DNA of 64,000 nt from Malachius bipustulatus (lineage: Eukaryota; Arthropoda; Insecta; Coleoptera; Melyridae): NCBI GenBank assembly GCA_910589415.1, contig OU342631.1, forward strand, positions 61,966,598-62,030,597. The letters are read 5' to 3'. Shown piece by piece: positions 1 through 8,365 of this stretch; position 1 is the first letter of the stretch; each line of letters opens with the position of its first letter. The translations under genes and the position numbers were made by a program. Under the pieces are notes generated by a model. That model had not been told where the DNA came from and searched no databases. It saw nothing but the letters and a program-made list of their open reading frames with translations.

Positions 1-540
1 AATATTTACTTTAGTTTTATTTACGATTATGTATGCATTAAGGTACCACTTAAAATTATGTTATCGGAAATGAGACACATCTTTCAAAAGATGTCTCACA
101 TGACCCAATGTGCTATTAAAAACTATAAAGTGGGTAGCTGTAGAATGCACGTCATGGAGTAGGAGTTTCCTATTATGTTGTGTCATTTGTTCGCGATGGT
201 CACCAAATAAGTCGAATGCCCACCATTTGGATTCCTTCACCGTGAAAGTAAAGTTGGTTAAACTACGAAAAAGCTGCATATTTCAATGCTTTTTAAGAAA
301 CCACAAAGAAATCCAGCACAATGTGCGTCTCTTTTGAAATACATTCGGAAAATTGAATTTGGCATTTATTTTTTCTGCCTATGTTTTCATTTACTTGGAC
401 GAAGTTGGTAAAATTGAACAATTTGATATATTTTATGTCGATGTTGTTCATCTACTATTTCAACAAAACAGCAAGTCAATTAAAATTTATTATTTTCAAT
501 GTTGGTCAGTAGAAGTGACGTGCGTAGAATATGCAAATGA
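1..540. other. AT-rich flank with no supported gene
   Basis: Short open frames exist on both strands between 61 and 550, but none has a recognisable domain, start context or partner gene. It probably is host intergenic DNA or an old repeat lying outside the Maverick element. Confidence 0.5.
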
Positions 541-700
541 GGGTCATTAATCACGCCCACCTGTCATCGACGGGGTCATTAATCACGCCCACCTGTCATC
601 GACGGGGTCATTAATCACGCCCACCTGTCATCGAAACAATGGGGTGTACTTGATTTATGGGGACACCTGCATCGGGCCCTTTGTTCGGAAACACAATAGC
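541..700. repeat. 32-bp tandem repeat at the outer left edge of the Maverick
   Basis: Three head-to-tail copies of a 32-bp unit containing GGTCATTAATCACGCCCACC begin at 542, 574 and 606. The same core recurs singly near 724, 816 and 1020, where it is joined to a different tail rich in CCTTTGT and CGGCG. The sharp start at 541 makes this the likely outer left limit of the element. No target-site duplication could be identified. Confidence 0.85.
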
Positions 701-1560
701 CTAATTAGCTCTATTGTTATCAAGGTCATTAATCACGCCCACCTGTCACTCCTTTGTTCGGCGGCCCTTTGTCGGCGTTCCTTTGTCTAGACTAATGAGT
801 TCTTTTGTTATCGGGGGTCATTAATCACGCCCACCTGTCAATCCTTTGTTCGGCGGCCCTTTGTCGGCGTTCCTTTGTATGGAATACAATAGAGCTGGTC
901 TGTGTCATTAATTATGCAGAGGCACGTATCGACATGCCTCGACACGTCTGAAAATGGCACACCTGCATCCGGTCCTTTGTCCGGAAACACAATAGGCTAA
1001 TGAGTTCTTAGAAATCGGGGGTCATTAATCACGCCCACCTGTCACTCCTTTGTTCGGCGGCCCTTTGTCGGCGTTCCATTGTCTGGAATACAATAGAGAT
1101 GCACACCTGCGTCAATAATTATGCAGAGGCGCATATTGACAAGCTTCGACACGTCTGAAAAGCGGCCACCAGCGGCAAAATACGGTTGTTATTCATGGCA
1201 ATAAGATAGTTATGCAGACGTACGTATCGACAAGTTTCGACACGTCTGAAAACGGCGCACCTGCATCAGGTCCTATGTTCGGAAACACGCTGCACACCTG
1301 CGTCATTAATTATGCAGAGGCACGTATCGACAAGTTTCGACACGTCTGAAAACGGCGCACCTGCATCAGGTCCTATGTTCGGAAACACGCTGCACGCCTG
1401 CGTCATTAATTATGCAGAGGCACGTATCCACAAGCTTCGACACGTCTGAAAACGACCACCAACGGTGAAACCCGGTTGTTATTCATGGTAATAAGATAGT
1501 TATGCAGAGGCACGTATCGACAAGTTTCGACACGTCTGAAAACGACCACCAACGGTGAAA
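700..1560. repeat. Subterminal composite minisatellite of the Maverick
   Basis: Interleaved repeats of about 95-100 bp share the blocks GCAGAGGCACGTATCGACAA, TTCGACACGTCTGAAAAC, CACACCTGCGTCATTAATTA and GGTCCTTTGTTCGGAAACAC. Copies begin near 915, 1120, 1213, 1314, 1413 and 1502. Reverse-complement copies of the same blocks occur at 9993-10300 and at 21645-21735, which ties all three places to one element. Confidence 0.85.
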
Positions 1561-1766
1561 CCCGGTTATTTCTATTAATAAGTCAGTGGCGGTAGGTACT
1601 AATGAGGTACAACAAAAAGTACAGTTACGTGAAATACACTAATTACCTAATTTCGATTATTTTTCTAATTACCGTCAAATACACTAATTACTTCTCTAAT
1701 TACAAATAGAGATTCGTTCGGCGGAAATAGTGTGATTATATTATTATGATTATGATTATCATTATA

Positions 1767-1799
<33 letters not shown>

Positions 1800-1904
1800 A
1801 TTTTTATTTCAGTCGTTACATCAACGCCAATTCTTATTAATTAAATACCTAAATAATTATAAGTAGGTACCTATGCCTAAATCATCATTATAATAGGTAA
1901 TTAG
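1456..1904 (+). repeat. Left terminal inverted repeat of the Maverick
   Basis: This segment matches the reverse complement of 21117-21735. Shared blocks in order are CCACCAACGGTGAAACCCGG, a run around TCAGTGGCGGTAGGTAC, several ACACTAATTAC motifs, a TTCGGCGGAAATAG block, an ATT microsatellite and TAGGTACCTATGCCTAAATC. The match ends at 1456 on the outside and near 1904 on the inside. On the left, related repeats continue outward to 541, so 1456 is not the outer end there. The right partner is about 170 bp longer because of an internal duplication. Confidence 0.88.
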
Positions 1905-1934
1905 AGAACAATAATGGCAGAAATAGTGGAACAA

Positions 1935-1980
<46 letters not shown>

Positions 1981-2036
1981 ATCGATTCATTCTCAGCATT
2001 CTCAGCATTAATATTATTATTATTATTATTATTATT
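1741..2036. repeat. ATT/TTA trinucleotide microsatellites
   Basis: Three ATT/TTA runs lie near 1768-1798, 1936-1977 and 2011-2035. The first belongs to the inverted repeat and has an AAT counterpart near 21225-21260. The others lie just inside it. Confidence 0.9.
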
Positions 2037-2140
2037 TCAATCGGTACTTCAACGCCATTTCTTATAAAATAAGTACCTATAGGTACCTATGCCTAAATCA
2101 TGATTATAGTAGGTAGGTACAGTATTAATAACGTACAGCA

Positions 2141-2340
2141 GCAGGTTATAAAATATAAGCCATACACAAAAGGCCCTTTTGAAAAGCAGCCGTTCACTGA
2201 ATCGAACAAAGGAATCATACCTGGGGTAAGTCGCCAACAAAAAAGGCAGGTAATAAATTAGGCAAAAGAATGGGTCGGTCCCTTGTGCAGGTAATAAAAT
2301 ATATGAGCACCAAAAGGCCCTTTTAAAGCAGCCGTTTCTG
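2141..2340. repeat. Direct repeat pair with TATA-like cores
   Basis: A block of about 55 bp occurs at 2141-2198 and again at 2287-2340. Both copies contain a TATAAAATAT or AATAAAATATAT core followed by AAAAGGCCCTTTT and GCAGCCGTT. The AAAAGGCCCTTTT is itself palindromic. The pair lies between the left inverted repeat and the 3' end of the leftward capsid cluster, so it could be regulatory or simply subterminal repeat. No downstream rightward gene supports a promoter role. Confidence 0.6.
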
Positions 2341-2395
2341 ACAAGGAAATGGGTATAAATAAAAAATAAAAAACACAGGTTGTTTAAAAATGCTA

Positions 2396-2401
2396 TTTAT
2401 T
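2396..2401 (-). terminator. Polyadenylation signal of the leftward capsid cluster
   Basis: TTTATT on the plus strand reads AATAAA on the minus strand, about 60 bp past the stop codon of the major capsid gene. It is the first such hexamer after the cluster and suits a shared 3' end. Confidence 0.5.
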
Positions 2402-2462
2402 GTAATAGGGTCTTTAACAAGATAATTATCAGATTAAAGTAATGCTAATGGTACATGATAAT

Positions 2463-3680
2463 TTAAAGAATTTTCTGAAACACTCCGCCGAGAGAACGAT
2501 GTTCATACACACAATCGTTGATGATGACACAGTAGACCTTCGTATTGGCTGGGAAATTGGCACTGCTTTCAAAGACTAGTTTAATGTCTACGGTGGCCGC
2601 CTGCGTCGCCGGGGAATGCTTCGAGCAGTCAAACACAAATAGAGGTCGGTCTTTGAAGTCGGCATAGTCGAGCATCGGTGAGGACGATGGCTTCCCACAA
2701 AATGACCTCTGGAAGGTCGTGTATGCGTCGTATACTTCTCCGTAACGGTTTTGTTCAAAATTAAGGCGCATAGGCTCCGCAGGGTACGTCTCGGAATTCA
2801 ACTGCAGTCGTACACTGGTCAGGTCCGCGTGTTCAAACTGCGTAATATTGTTCAGAAGGCTGTTCCATCGGTTGGTCTGCAAACCAACGATAACGTAACG
2901 AGGTCGTTCAGTTACCGGTGATGTTTTCACAGCCCACAGATCCTTTGTGCTGTTACTGAGAGCTGGTAGCTCGTACAGCTCCCAACGGCGGAAGGGTATG
3001 TAGACTGGTTTGTTAGCATTCAAGTGACGTAACATCGAGAGGCGTGTGACATCATCGGGGACGATATGCAACATCTTGAGTTCGACATTGCTCACGGTGA
3101 TGGTTGCTGTTTTCGTACCGACCGTTCCGTCGGCTTGCAAACTGACATATGCGTTGTTATCGCTAACGGCTCGTGTGAAACGGAAGATGTGTTTACCGCT
3201 TAATACTTTGCGATAGTCGTAAAAAACACTAAACAGATGTGAAAGGGGGACGCGGAAGCAAAACTTCCTGTCTCCTCCTAACAGTGATTCAAATGTATTG
3301 CTCCAGGAGGCATGCTTCAATGCACTAACTTCATCACGGTTGTAGAGGAGCAGTGTGCGCATCGCAGTAAGGATTCCGGGGTCACGAACCTTCTCCACCT
3401 CCTTCCCATTGATTTCATAAGTGATGTCTGAGAACAAAAACAAGGCAGCATTCTGTGTCAAGCTGCACGTGCCGGTCCCTTCAGCGCCGGGTACAAATTG
3501 ACCTTCAATAACCAGAGTCGATTCGGACGGTAAAAGGCATATGTCTTGTTGGTTGATGATGATCTCGCAAGTATCATTATAGCTAAATGAGCGTGTCTGC
3601 GGTTGGTAGGTATGCACCTCGGCCTTAACGATCGATTCATCGTAGTTTGGGTTGGTATAGATATCGAGGACTTCGGACAT
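2463..3680 (-). CDS. Maverick/adintovirus major capsid protein (double jelly-roll type)
   Basis: This 405-residue protein is the likely major capsid subunit. I chose the ATG at 3680 (MSEVLDIYTN) over an upstream non-ATG start at 3689. Its length is at the short end for double jelly-roll capsid proteins. It is beta-rich, with features I associate with insect Polinton capsid proteins: an early TCEIIINQQD stretch, SDITYEINGKEVEKVRDPG near 85-105, FRVPLSHLFSVFYDYRKVL near 145-165, and a C-terminal VYCVIINDCVYEH. It is the last gene of a three-gene leftward cluster, after the minor capsid protein and the protease. No frameshift or stop is visible, so the gene looks intact. The assignment rests on recalled family resemblance and gene context. 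A structure-based comparison would settle it. Confidence 0.8.
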   Translation of the reverse strand: MSEVLDIYTNPNYDESIVKAEVHTYQPQTRSFSYNDTCEIIINQQDICLLPSESTLVIEGQFVPGAEGTGTCSLTQNAALFLFSDITYEINGKEVEKVRDPGILTAMRTLLLYNRDEVSALKHASWSNTFESLLGGDRKFCFRVPLSHLFSVFYDYRKVLSGKHIFRFTRAVSDNNAYVSLQADGTVGTKTATITVSNVELKMLHIVPDDVTRLSMLRHLNANKPVYIPFRRWELYELPALSNSTKDLWAVKTSPVTERPRYVIVGLQTNRWNSLLNNITQFEHADLTSVRLQLNSETYPAEPMRLNFEQNRYGEVYDAYTTFQRSFCGKPSSSPMLDYADFKDRPLFVFDCSKHSPATQAATVDIKLVFESSANFPANTKVYCVIINDCVYEHRSLGGVFQKIL

Positions 3681-3790
3681 TATAACCAAGCGATCGTAGG
3701 AATGCGACGTTATTAGCAGCTAAAGTACGATGATGTGATCGAGCGGAGCGTCGCACATTAACTGACGTCTGTGGGTGGACCAATCGCGTA

Positions 3791-4618
3791 TTAGTATGCG
3801 TAATGACTAACATCCTGGCGAGGTTCTTTACGCAGCTCCAATCGGATGACAATCTTCTCCCCGCGAAAGTTGACAGGGTGTGAGTCCTGGTCCTTGATGC
3901 CGATGGTTATATTGTCAATCATGGACTTGCCGTCGATTAGTGGTAAATAGGTTGAAGTGCGAGGCTCTTCACGTATGACAAACCCCGGGTCGACCAGCGG
4001 CGTAAATTCGTAGATGACATGGCCGAGACGACCATTCAAATAAGCCCCAGTGGTGATGTTTGTCTCGATATGTAACGATAGTGTTCGCACAATATTCACG
4101 GGTTGATCGGACTCGTGTGTCTGCAGGGCTTCATAGACTTTAGGTGAAAAACCCAACAAATCGTTTGGACTGTCTGGTTGTGTGAAGTCAATATCAAACA
4201 GAGCGCTCTTCATGCGGCATTTCAATGTACTGTTATCAGGCTTTAGGGTGAATACATCTTCCGGATCTGGCGGTGCACCGTCCTTGGGGAGGTAAGCGGT
4301 CAAGATCTTACGGCATCGATCGTTGGTGGCAATGAGAGTTTGTAACTTATCCCGAATGCATGACTCCAGATGCTCGATCTCGTATGAATCGTCGGGCAAG
4401 TCGAAGAAATGGCTAATAGCAGAGACGCCCACACCAGTGCGTGGTGTTACATGAATTCGGCTGTTGACGCCCTGTTCAATGTTGGGTATACTATTGTAGC
4501 ATACAAACGCCAATAGGGCCATATTGTATTCATAACGGTCGGTATAAAGTAGGAGCGGCGGGTCGACAGCCGTCGAGAAATGGCTGGTGCGACCTGTTAG
4601 GGTGAATGTGCGAGACAT
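3791..4618 (-). CDS. Maverick/adintovirus minor capsid (penton-type) protein
   Basis: The ATG at 4618 gives 275 residues (MSRTFTLTG), starting 21 bp after the stop of the protease gene and ending about 110 bp before the capsid start. This position, between the capsid gene and the maturation protease, is where Polintons carry their single jelly-roll vertex protein. The sequence is beta-rich with no membrane segment. Visible blocks include YTDRYEYNMALLAFVCYNSI near 26-45, LPDDSYEIEHLESCI near 75-89, and a FRGEKIVIRLELRK end. I infer that it forms the pentameric vertex of the particle. No catalytic motif is present and the reading frame is intact. Confidence 0.72.
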   Translation of the reverse strand: MSRTFTLTGRTSHFSTAVDPPLLLYTDRYEYNMALLAFVCYNSIPNIEQGVNSRIHVTPRTGVGVSAISHFFDLPDDSYEIEHLESCIRDKLQTLIATNDRCRKILTAYLPKDGAPPDPEDVFTLKPDNSTLKCRMKSALFDIDFTQPDSPNDLLGFSPKVYEALQTHESDQPVNIVRTLSLHIETNITTGAYLNGRLGHVIYEFTPLVDPGFVIREEPRTSTYLPLIDGKSMIDNITIGIKDQDSHPVNFRGEKIVIRLELRKEPRQDVSHYAY

Positions 4619-4639
4619 GATTGTCTGATAATGGTGCGA

Positions 4640-5758
4640 TCACAGCTCTTTATTCAGAAACTGTAAACAGAGATGCCCACAGGTGTACCCATGACGTTGA
4701 AATACGTCGTCATTATAGTAGGTCTTACAGGTGTGAAAATACCGTTGAAGTTCTTGCGGCGGTGCTAAATTACCATAGCTGTCAAAATATTCGACGGCCT
4801 TGCCATGTTTCCGGTAAGCAACCCAATGAGTGCCGGGGCCCGCGCTAACGTCCAGGTTGACGATGCCGCTTTCCACATTATGTGGCTGTGAGGGCAGACG
4901 ATCCCTCATGAAGACGCCCCGGAAGGCCGGAATACGTAACAGGCCAGCGTACCGGAGCAAGTCGACATCACTCAGGGGACGGGCGGGCAGCTTTAGTTTT
5001 TTGACTGGTAACGTTTCAAATAGAGACCGTAGCCGTTGCGTTGACGCCGCTGGTACAATCCTGAACCCTTTTTTGCCCAACGCAATGTCCTCCATATGGC
5101 TGTTATGGCGCTTCGTCTCCTCCAGCTGTCGGGTCTTGGCTCTGACGTCGGTAACGGTTTTAGCGATACCAGCAGCTCCGCTGGCTAAAGCACCGAGTGC
5201 ACTCAGCCCGGCAAATATTGGTATCAGAGGGAGTACACCCCCGGTCTTAGGCATCGGTATTATGCGTGGTTTGTTAAACTTCTGTCTTCGAACTATGCGT
5301 CGTGCCGTCTTGAGAGCCGATGATGCAACTGCCGAGATGTCCGTGTCATCGCTGGGTGGTCTTTCACGTTTAATCTGACGAACCAGAGCTGCGAAGGACT
5401 TAGACGAACGGCAACGGCACCCCGCGCCTAGTTTCCGTTTGACCTTCATGGCGCCGGTAACCATAAGCGCTGCGGCCTTCTCACCAATTCCAGAGTCTGA
5501 TGCCTTTACACGCTCCCAAGCACCGTCTTCCAAGATTTTGTCCGCCTGATGTCTAGATGCTAGATCCTTGCGACGGGCGTAGGCAATGTCGTGAGATCGA
5601 CACAGGGTGTCAAGTTTGTTCCTGGGTATATCACCTCTACGCAAACGCTCTTCGAGTCTCGTGCCAGGACCGCAAAACTTGTAACTCGGGATATGTAGTT
5701 CAAACGGGAGATTATTGATGGCGTTATTAATGAGGCCTCTACCCACGACGTCCAACAT
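4640..5758 (-). CDS. Fused phospholipase A2-like domain and adenain-like maturation protease
   Basis: The 372-residue protein appears to join two virion functions. Residues 25-75 carry a PLA2-like core: CGPGT at 29-33 resembles a calcium-binding loop, and C-R-S-H-D at 53-57 gives the His-Asp pair, as in the PLA2 domains of parvovirus capsids and insect Polinton proteins. A basic stretch around 110-170 and a Gly/Ala-rich hydrophobic segment near 175-205 follow. The C-terminus resembles an adenovirus-type cysteine protease, with His311 (GTHW), Asp326 (FDSYGN), Gln354 and Cys360 (YTCGH), in the right order and spacing. By analogy with adenain it would cleave capsid precursors, and the PLA2 part could act on membranes. 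It is first in the leftward cluster, facing the ATPase gene. All key residues seem present. Domain identities come from motifs only. Confidence 0.82.
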   Translation of the reverse strand: MLDVVGRGLINNAINNLPFELHIPSYKFCGPGTRLEERLRRGDIPRNKLDTLCRSHDIAYARRKDLASRHQADKILEDGAWERVKASDSGIGEKAAALMVTGAMKVKRKLGAGCRCRSSKSFAALVRQIKRERPPSDDTDISAVASSALKTARRIVRRQKFNKPRIIPMPKTGGVLPLIPIFAGLSALGALASGAAGIAKTVTDVRAKTRQLEETKRHNSHMEDIALGKKGFRIVPAASTQRLRSLFETLPVKKLKLPARPLSDVDLLRYAGLLRIPAFRGVFMRDRLPSQPHNVESGIVNLDVSAGPGTHWVAYRKHGKAVEYFDSYGNLAPPQELQRYFHTCKTYYNDDVFQRHGYTCGHLCLQFLNKEL

Positions 5759-5836
5759 AAAGACTGATTACTGATCAGCCGCGCTGTTCATATATATACC
5801 AGTCTTATCGCGATGGCATGCTAGTCAATCAAAGCA
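5759..5836. promoter_or_regulatory. Bidirectional promoter between the two Maverick gene clusters
   Basis: Only 78 bp separate the diverging start codons of the protease (5758, leftward) and the ATPase (5837, rightward). A self-complementary TATATATA core at 5791-5798 sits near the middle, about 35-45 bp from each start, and could serve as TATA box in both directions. A CTGATCAG palindrome lies at 5771-5778. Confidence 0.6.
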
Positions 5837-6529
5837 ATGCGTATCATTCAACATCCCGAGTTCGCTCTGCCGATCCTCAACTTGGATCGCGAGACGACCC
5901 AGGTCAGGCCGGTGCGTCACGGTGACCTACTGCCTGATACCGTACGTGCTATCATTGCAGGCCCGAGCGGCTGCGGCAAAACGAACGCTATGCTTAGCCT
6001 GATCTATCAACCGAACGGACTCCGTTTCGAAAATGTATACGTATATTCAAAATCGTTGTATCAACCGAAATATGAGCAGTTACAACGGGTATTGAAACAA
6101 GTTGAAGGGATAGGATACTATCCGTTCAGCGATAACACCATGGTCATCGACCCCTCTGAAGCTCTAGAGAATTCAGTAATGATTTTTGACGATGTCGCCT
6201 GTGATAAGCAAAATAATATTAAAGCGTACTTTTCGATGGGACGTCATAAACACATTGACACCTTCTATCTCTGTCAGACTTACACATGCATACCGAAGCA
6301 CTTGGTGCGTGATAATGCCAACGTCGTGATTCTGTTTAAGCAAGACGAACTCAATCTGCGACATTGTTATGACGATCATGTGACTACAGACATGTCGTTC
6401 AATACGTTCAAGGAGCTGTGTGCAGAATGTTGGAAAGATAGCAAGTTCGATATGCTGGTCATCGTTAAAGACTGCGATCTCAACAACGGGCGGTACCGGA
6501 AGAATTTTGATAAATATATACAGCTATGA
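5837..6529 (+). CDS. FtsK/HerA-type genome packaging ATPase
   Basis: The 230-residue protein carries a Walker A motif GPSGCGKT at residues 42-49 and a hydrophobic Walker B strand ending in MIFDD at 114-118. The downstream segment GRHKHIDTFYLCQTY fits the sensor region of A32-like packaging ATPases. This family pumps the genome into the preformed capsid in Polintons and related viruses. The length and motif spacing suit the family, and nothing is missing. It is the first gene of the rightward cluster, driven from the shared 78-bp promoter, and its stop lies 22 bp before the next start. Confidence 0.88.
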   Translation: MRIIQHPEFALPILNLDRETTQVRPVRHGDLLPDTVRAIIAGPSGCGKTNAMLSLIYQPNGLRFENVYVYSKSLYQPKYEQLQRVLKQVEGIGYYPFSDNTMVIDPSEALENSVMIFDDVACDKQNNIKAYFSMGRHKHIDTFYLCQTYTCIPKHLVRDNANVVILFKQDELNLRHCYDDHVTTDMSFNTFKELCAECWKDSKFDMLVIVKDCDLNNGRYRKNFDKYIQL

Positions 6530-6551
6530 CCTCATCACCACAGTAGCTATT

Positions 6552-7565
6552 ATGATGTCGTCACGCGATGATCCTGCGAAGATTGCTAAAGATATTAAAC
6601 AGTACACACAAGCCGTTAGACGGAAATATCTAGATCTGCGAGCTGGCAGGCAGCAGACATCAGATGTTGTGGGCTCCATGCTGAAGAGCGTCTCTACACC
6701 TCTGCAACAAATCGAGAAACATACCAGACCGCAACCCGATAATATTATCAAGGCAGAACCTCGACAGTACCCAGTACCCCGTCCGCGAACATATGTCACA
6801 TCAACACCCAGACCTACCGCCTTATGGCCTAGCCCATTAGTCGAACCCACACTCAAAATGGAGGCCTCGGGCTCGCAATCACCGCCAGCTGAATCAGACT
6901 CTGACGATCCATCAGACAATGATCAGGTCGCCCACGAGGATGACGGCGCATCCGACGATGAACCGACAACGTCCGCTGATGACGACCTTGGCGGCCTGCT
7001 TCAAAAGTATATAACTAAACGCCTGAACGCTGATGATAAAAGTGTAGACCGTATATTTAGCCCCAGGCCCATTGAAGGCGGCTCTTGGAAACTTGGCGAT
7101 TATACAGTGATATTTCATCCCAACGGTGACGTCCAAGTTGGTTCAAAGAAGTACCCTGGCTCAAATGCCCTATACCACTATCTCTTCATGAAGACAACGC
7201 CCGACGAATACACATACTACGATACGCATCATTACACAACAATCTTGTTACTAACAGAGGCGTTTCGTAAAAAGCAGGGGCACCACACGAAAAAATACAC
7301 GAAGGTCATTAAACCGTTATTGGCCAGGGCTACAGATCTATCTCGCTACAGTAGAGATTCACCTAGCTACAGCAGCGCAGTGGGTGAGGGCTACAAACTA
7401 GTTACACCTCATGCCAAAGACTACGTCTACTACGACGATCCTAACGAGCTAGTTGACCGTCTAAGGATATTGATAGCCTCAGGGCAGGCCGGTAATAACG
7501 CCCATCACAACGAGATCGAATCCATATTGGAAGAGTTACGTGAGGCTGGTATAATTACTGATTAG
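6552..7565 (+). CDS. Conserved acidic Maverick protein of unknown function
   Basis: The frame is open from 6420, but that part overlaps the ATPase gene in another phase. The first sensible start is the double ATG at 6552 (MMSSRDDPAK), giving 337 residues. Residues 1-60 are predicted helical and basic. Residues 100-155 are a disordered Pro/Ser/Asp/Glu-rich linker, including DSDDPSDND. The C-terminal half has a compact region beginning at YTVIFHPNGDVQVGSKKYPG, followed by ALYHYLFMKTTPDEYTYYD and later LLLTEAFRKK. I recall similar domains in many insect Polinton-associated proteins (possibly the group labelled DUF8207), but no activity is known to me. Its position between ATPase and fibre-like gene suggests a virion or packaging role. 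Confidence 0.7.
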   Translation: MMSSRDDPAKIAKDIKQYTQAVRRKYLDLRAGRQQTSDVVGSMLKSVSTPLQQIEKHTRPQPDNIIKAEPRQYPVPRPRTYVTSTPRPTALWPSPLVEPTLKMEASGSQSPPAESDSDDPSDNDQVAHEDDGASDDEPTTSADDDLGGLLQKYITKRLNADDKSVDRIFSPRPIEGGSWKLGDYTVIFHPNGDVQVGSKKYPGSNALYHYLFMKTTPDEYTYYDTHHYTTILLLTEAFRKKQGHHTKKYTKVIKPLLARATDLSRYSRDSPSYSSAVGEGYKLVTPHAKDYVYYDDPNELVDRLRILIASGQAGNNAHHNEIESILEELREAGIITD

Positions 7566-7596
7566 GCTCCAGAGTACATTCATTTCATCAACGGCC

Positions 7597-8352
7597 ATGG
7601 ACAAGTTTGGGCGTACCCCGCGCATCTCCCGTCATACACCGCCGTCTAAGTCCCAGCTTATAGCCGTAGGTGTGTTGTGTAAGACGGGCCGTCAAGTGGA
7701 TTTCAAAACAGCGCTGGCGAGGAATTTGGGGACCCCCACTGACGCTTCGGATGCTACTACTAAAAAATATGTTGATCAAAGTGTGTTAAAAATACAATCA
7801 GAAGTGCAGAAATCTATCCGGGACAATTTGGAACAAGTCGTCAAGACGACTCACGAGTTAACTAGAAAATATCTTGATGTTCAATTGGAACCCCTCCGGG
7901 AGGAGTTAGTGAACTTGAAAGATTCATTCAATCGTTACACTTTCAATATGTCTTCTGACATTCAACGTGATAAGCGTGAGATGACCGCTCATGTAACGCG
8001 TATTGATGGCGAAGTGTCTAAAATCGCTGAGAGTGTCCAATTGCAGATTCAGAACGCTAACGGAATGGGGGCGCACATCACGAAGCTGGACGAACAATAT
8101 GCGCTCCTGCACGATAATTACGAAAGCTGTATGTATACTCTAAAGCCGTTAGCGAACGCCATGACCCGGATCGACGGTCATGACAAGTTGGTACAAGAGT
8201 TGAATAAAAAGTGGACCACTAGTCAATTAGCGCTAGGACTTCTTACCGGAAGGGTTACTCGTATCGAGTCGCAGGTTAAAAGAAACACAAAAGAAACACA
8301 CCCACCAAACAGAACCAACCCAAAGTGCATCCGACACTACCGAAGCCTGTAA
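7597..8352 (+). CDS. Coiled-coil fibre-like virion protein
   Basis: The ATG at 7597 gives 251 residues. Near residues 43-63 lies NLGTPTDASDATTKKYVDQ, closely matching the P-x-D-x-x-D-A-x-x-K-K-Y-V-D motif common at the start of phage tail-fibre stalks and in some adintovirus fibre-like proteins. Residues 60-230 are almost entirely heptad-like coiled coil with very few prolines. The last 20 residues are basic. I infer a trimeric spike or stalk anchored to the capsid. There is no globular receptor-binding head, unlike adenovirus fibre, so it may be a stalk only. The gene begins 31 bp after its upstream neighbour and ends 13 bp before the integrase. Confidence 0.6.
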   Translation: MDKFGRTPRISRHTPPSKSQLIAVGVLCKTGRQVDFKTALARNLGTPTDASDATTKKYVDQSVLKIQSEVQKSIRDNLEQVVKTTHELTRKYLDVQLEPLREELVNLKDSFNRYTFNMSSDIQRDKREMTAHVTRIDGEVSKIAESVQLQIQNANGMGAHITKLDEQYALLHDNYESCMYTLKPLANAMTRIDGHDKLVQELNKKWTTSQLALGLLTGRVTRIESQVKRNTKETHPPNRTNPKCIRHYRSL

Positions 8353-8357
8353 ATCAT

Positions 8358-8363
8358 TAATAA
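8358..8363 (+). terminator. AATAAA in the 13-bp gap before the integrase gene
   Basis: The hexamer lies just past the fibre-like gene stop and immediately before the integrase ATG. It could end an upstream transcript, but in such a tight array it may be fortuitous. Confidence 0.3.
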
Positions 8364-8365
8364 AC

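Noticed and set aside
61..550. Three short open frames at the left edge
   Set aside because: No recognisable domain, and opposing frames overlap. Nothing supports coding over chance.
2049..2240. 63-residue minus-strand open frame near the left inverted repeat
   Set aside because: It spans an ATT-rich run and the 55-bp direct repeat. No family resemblance.
6420..6551. Upstream extension of the acidic Maverick protein
   Set aside because: It overlaps the C-terminus of the packaging ATPase in another phase. The double ATG at 6552 is the better start.
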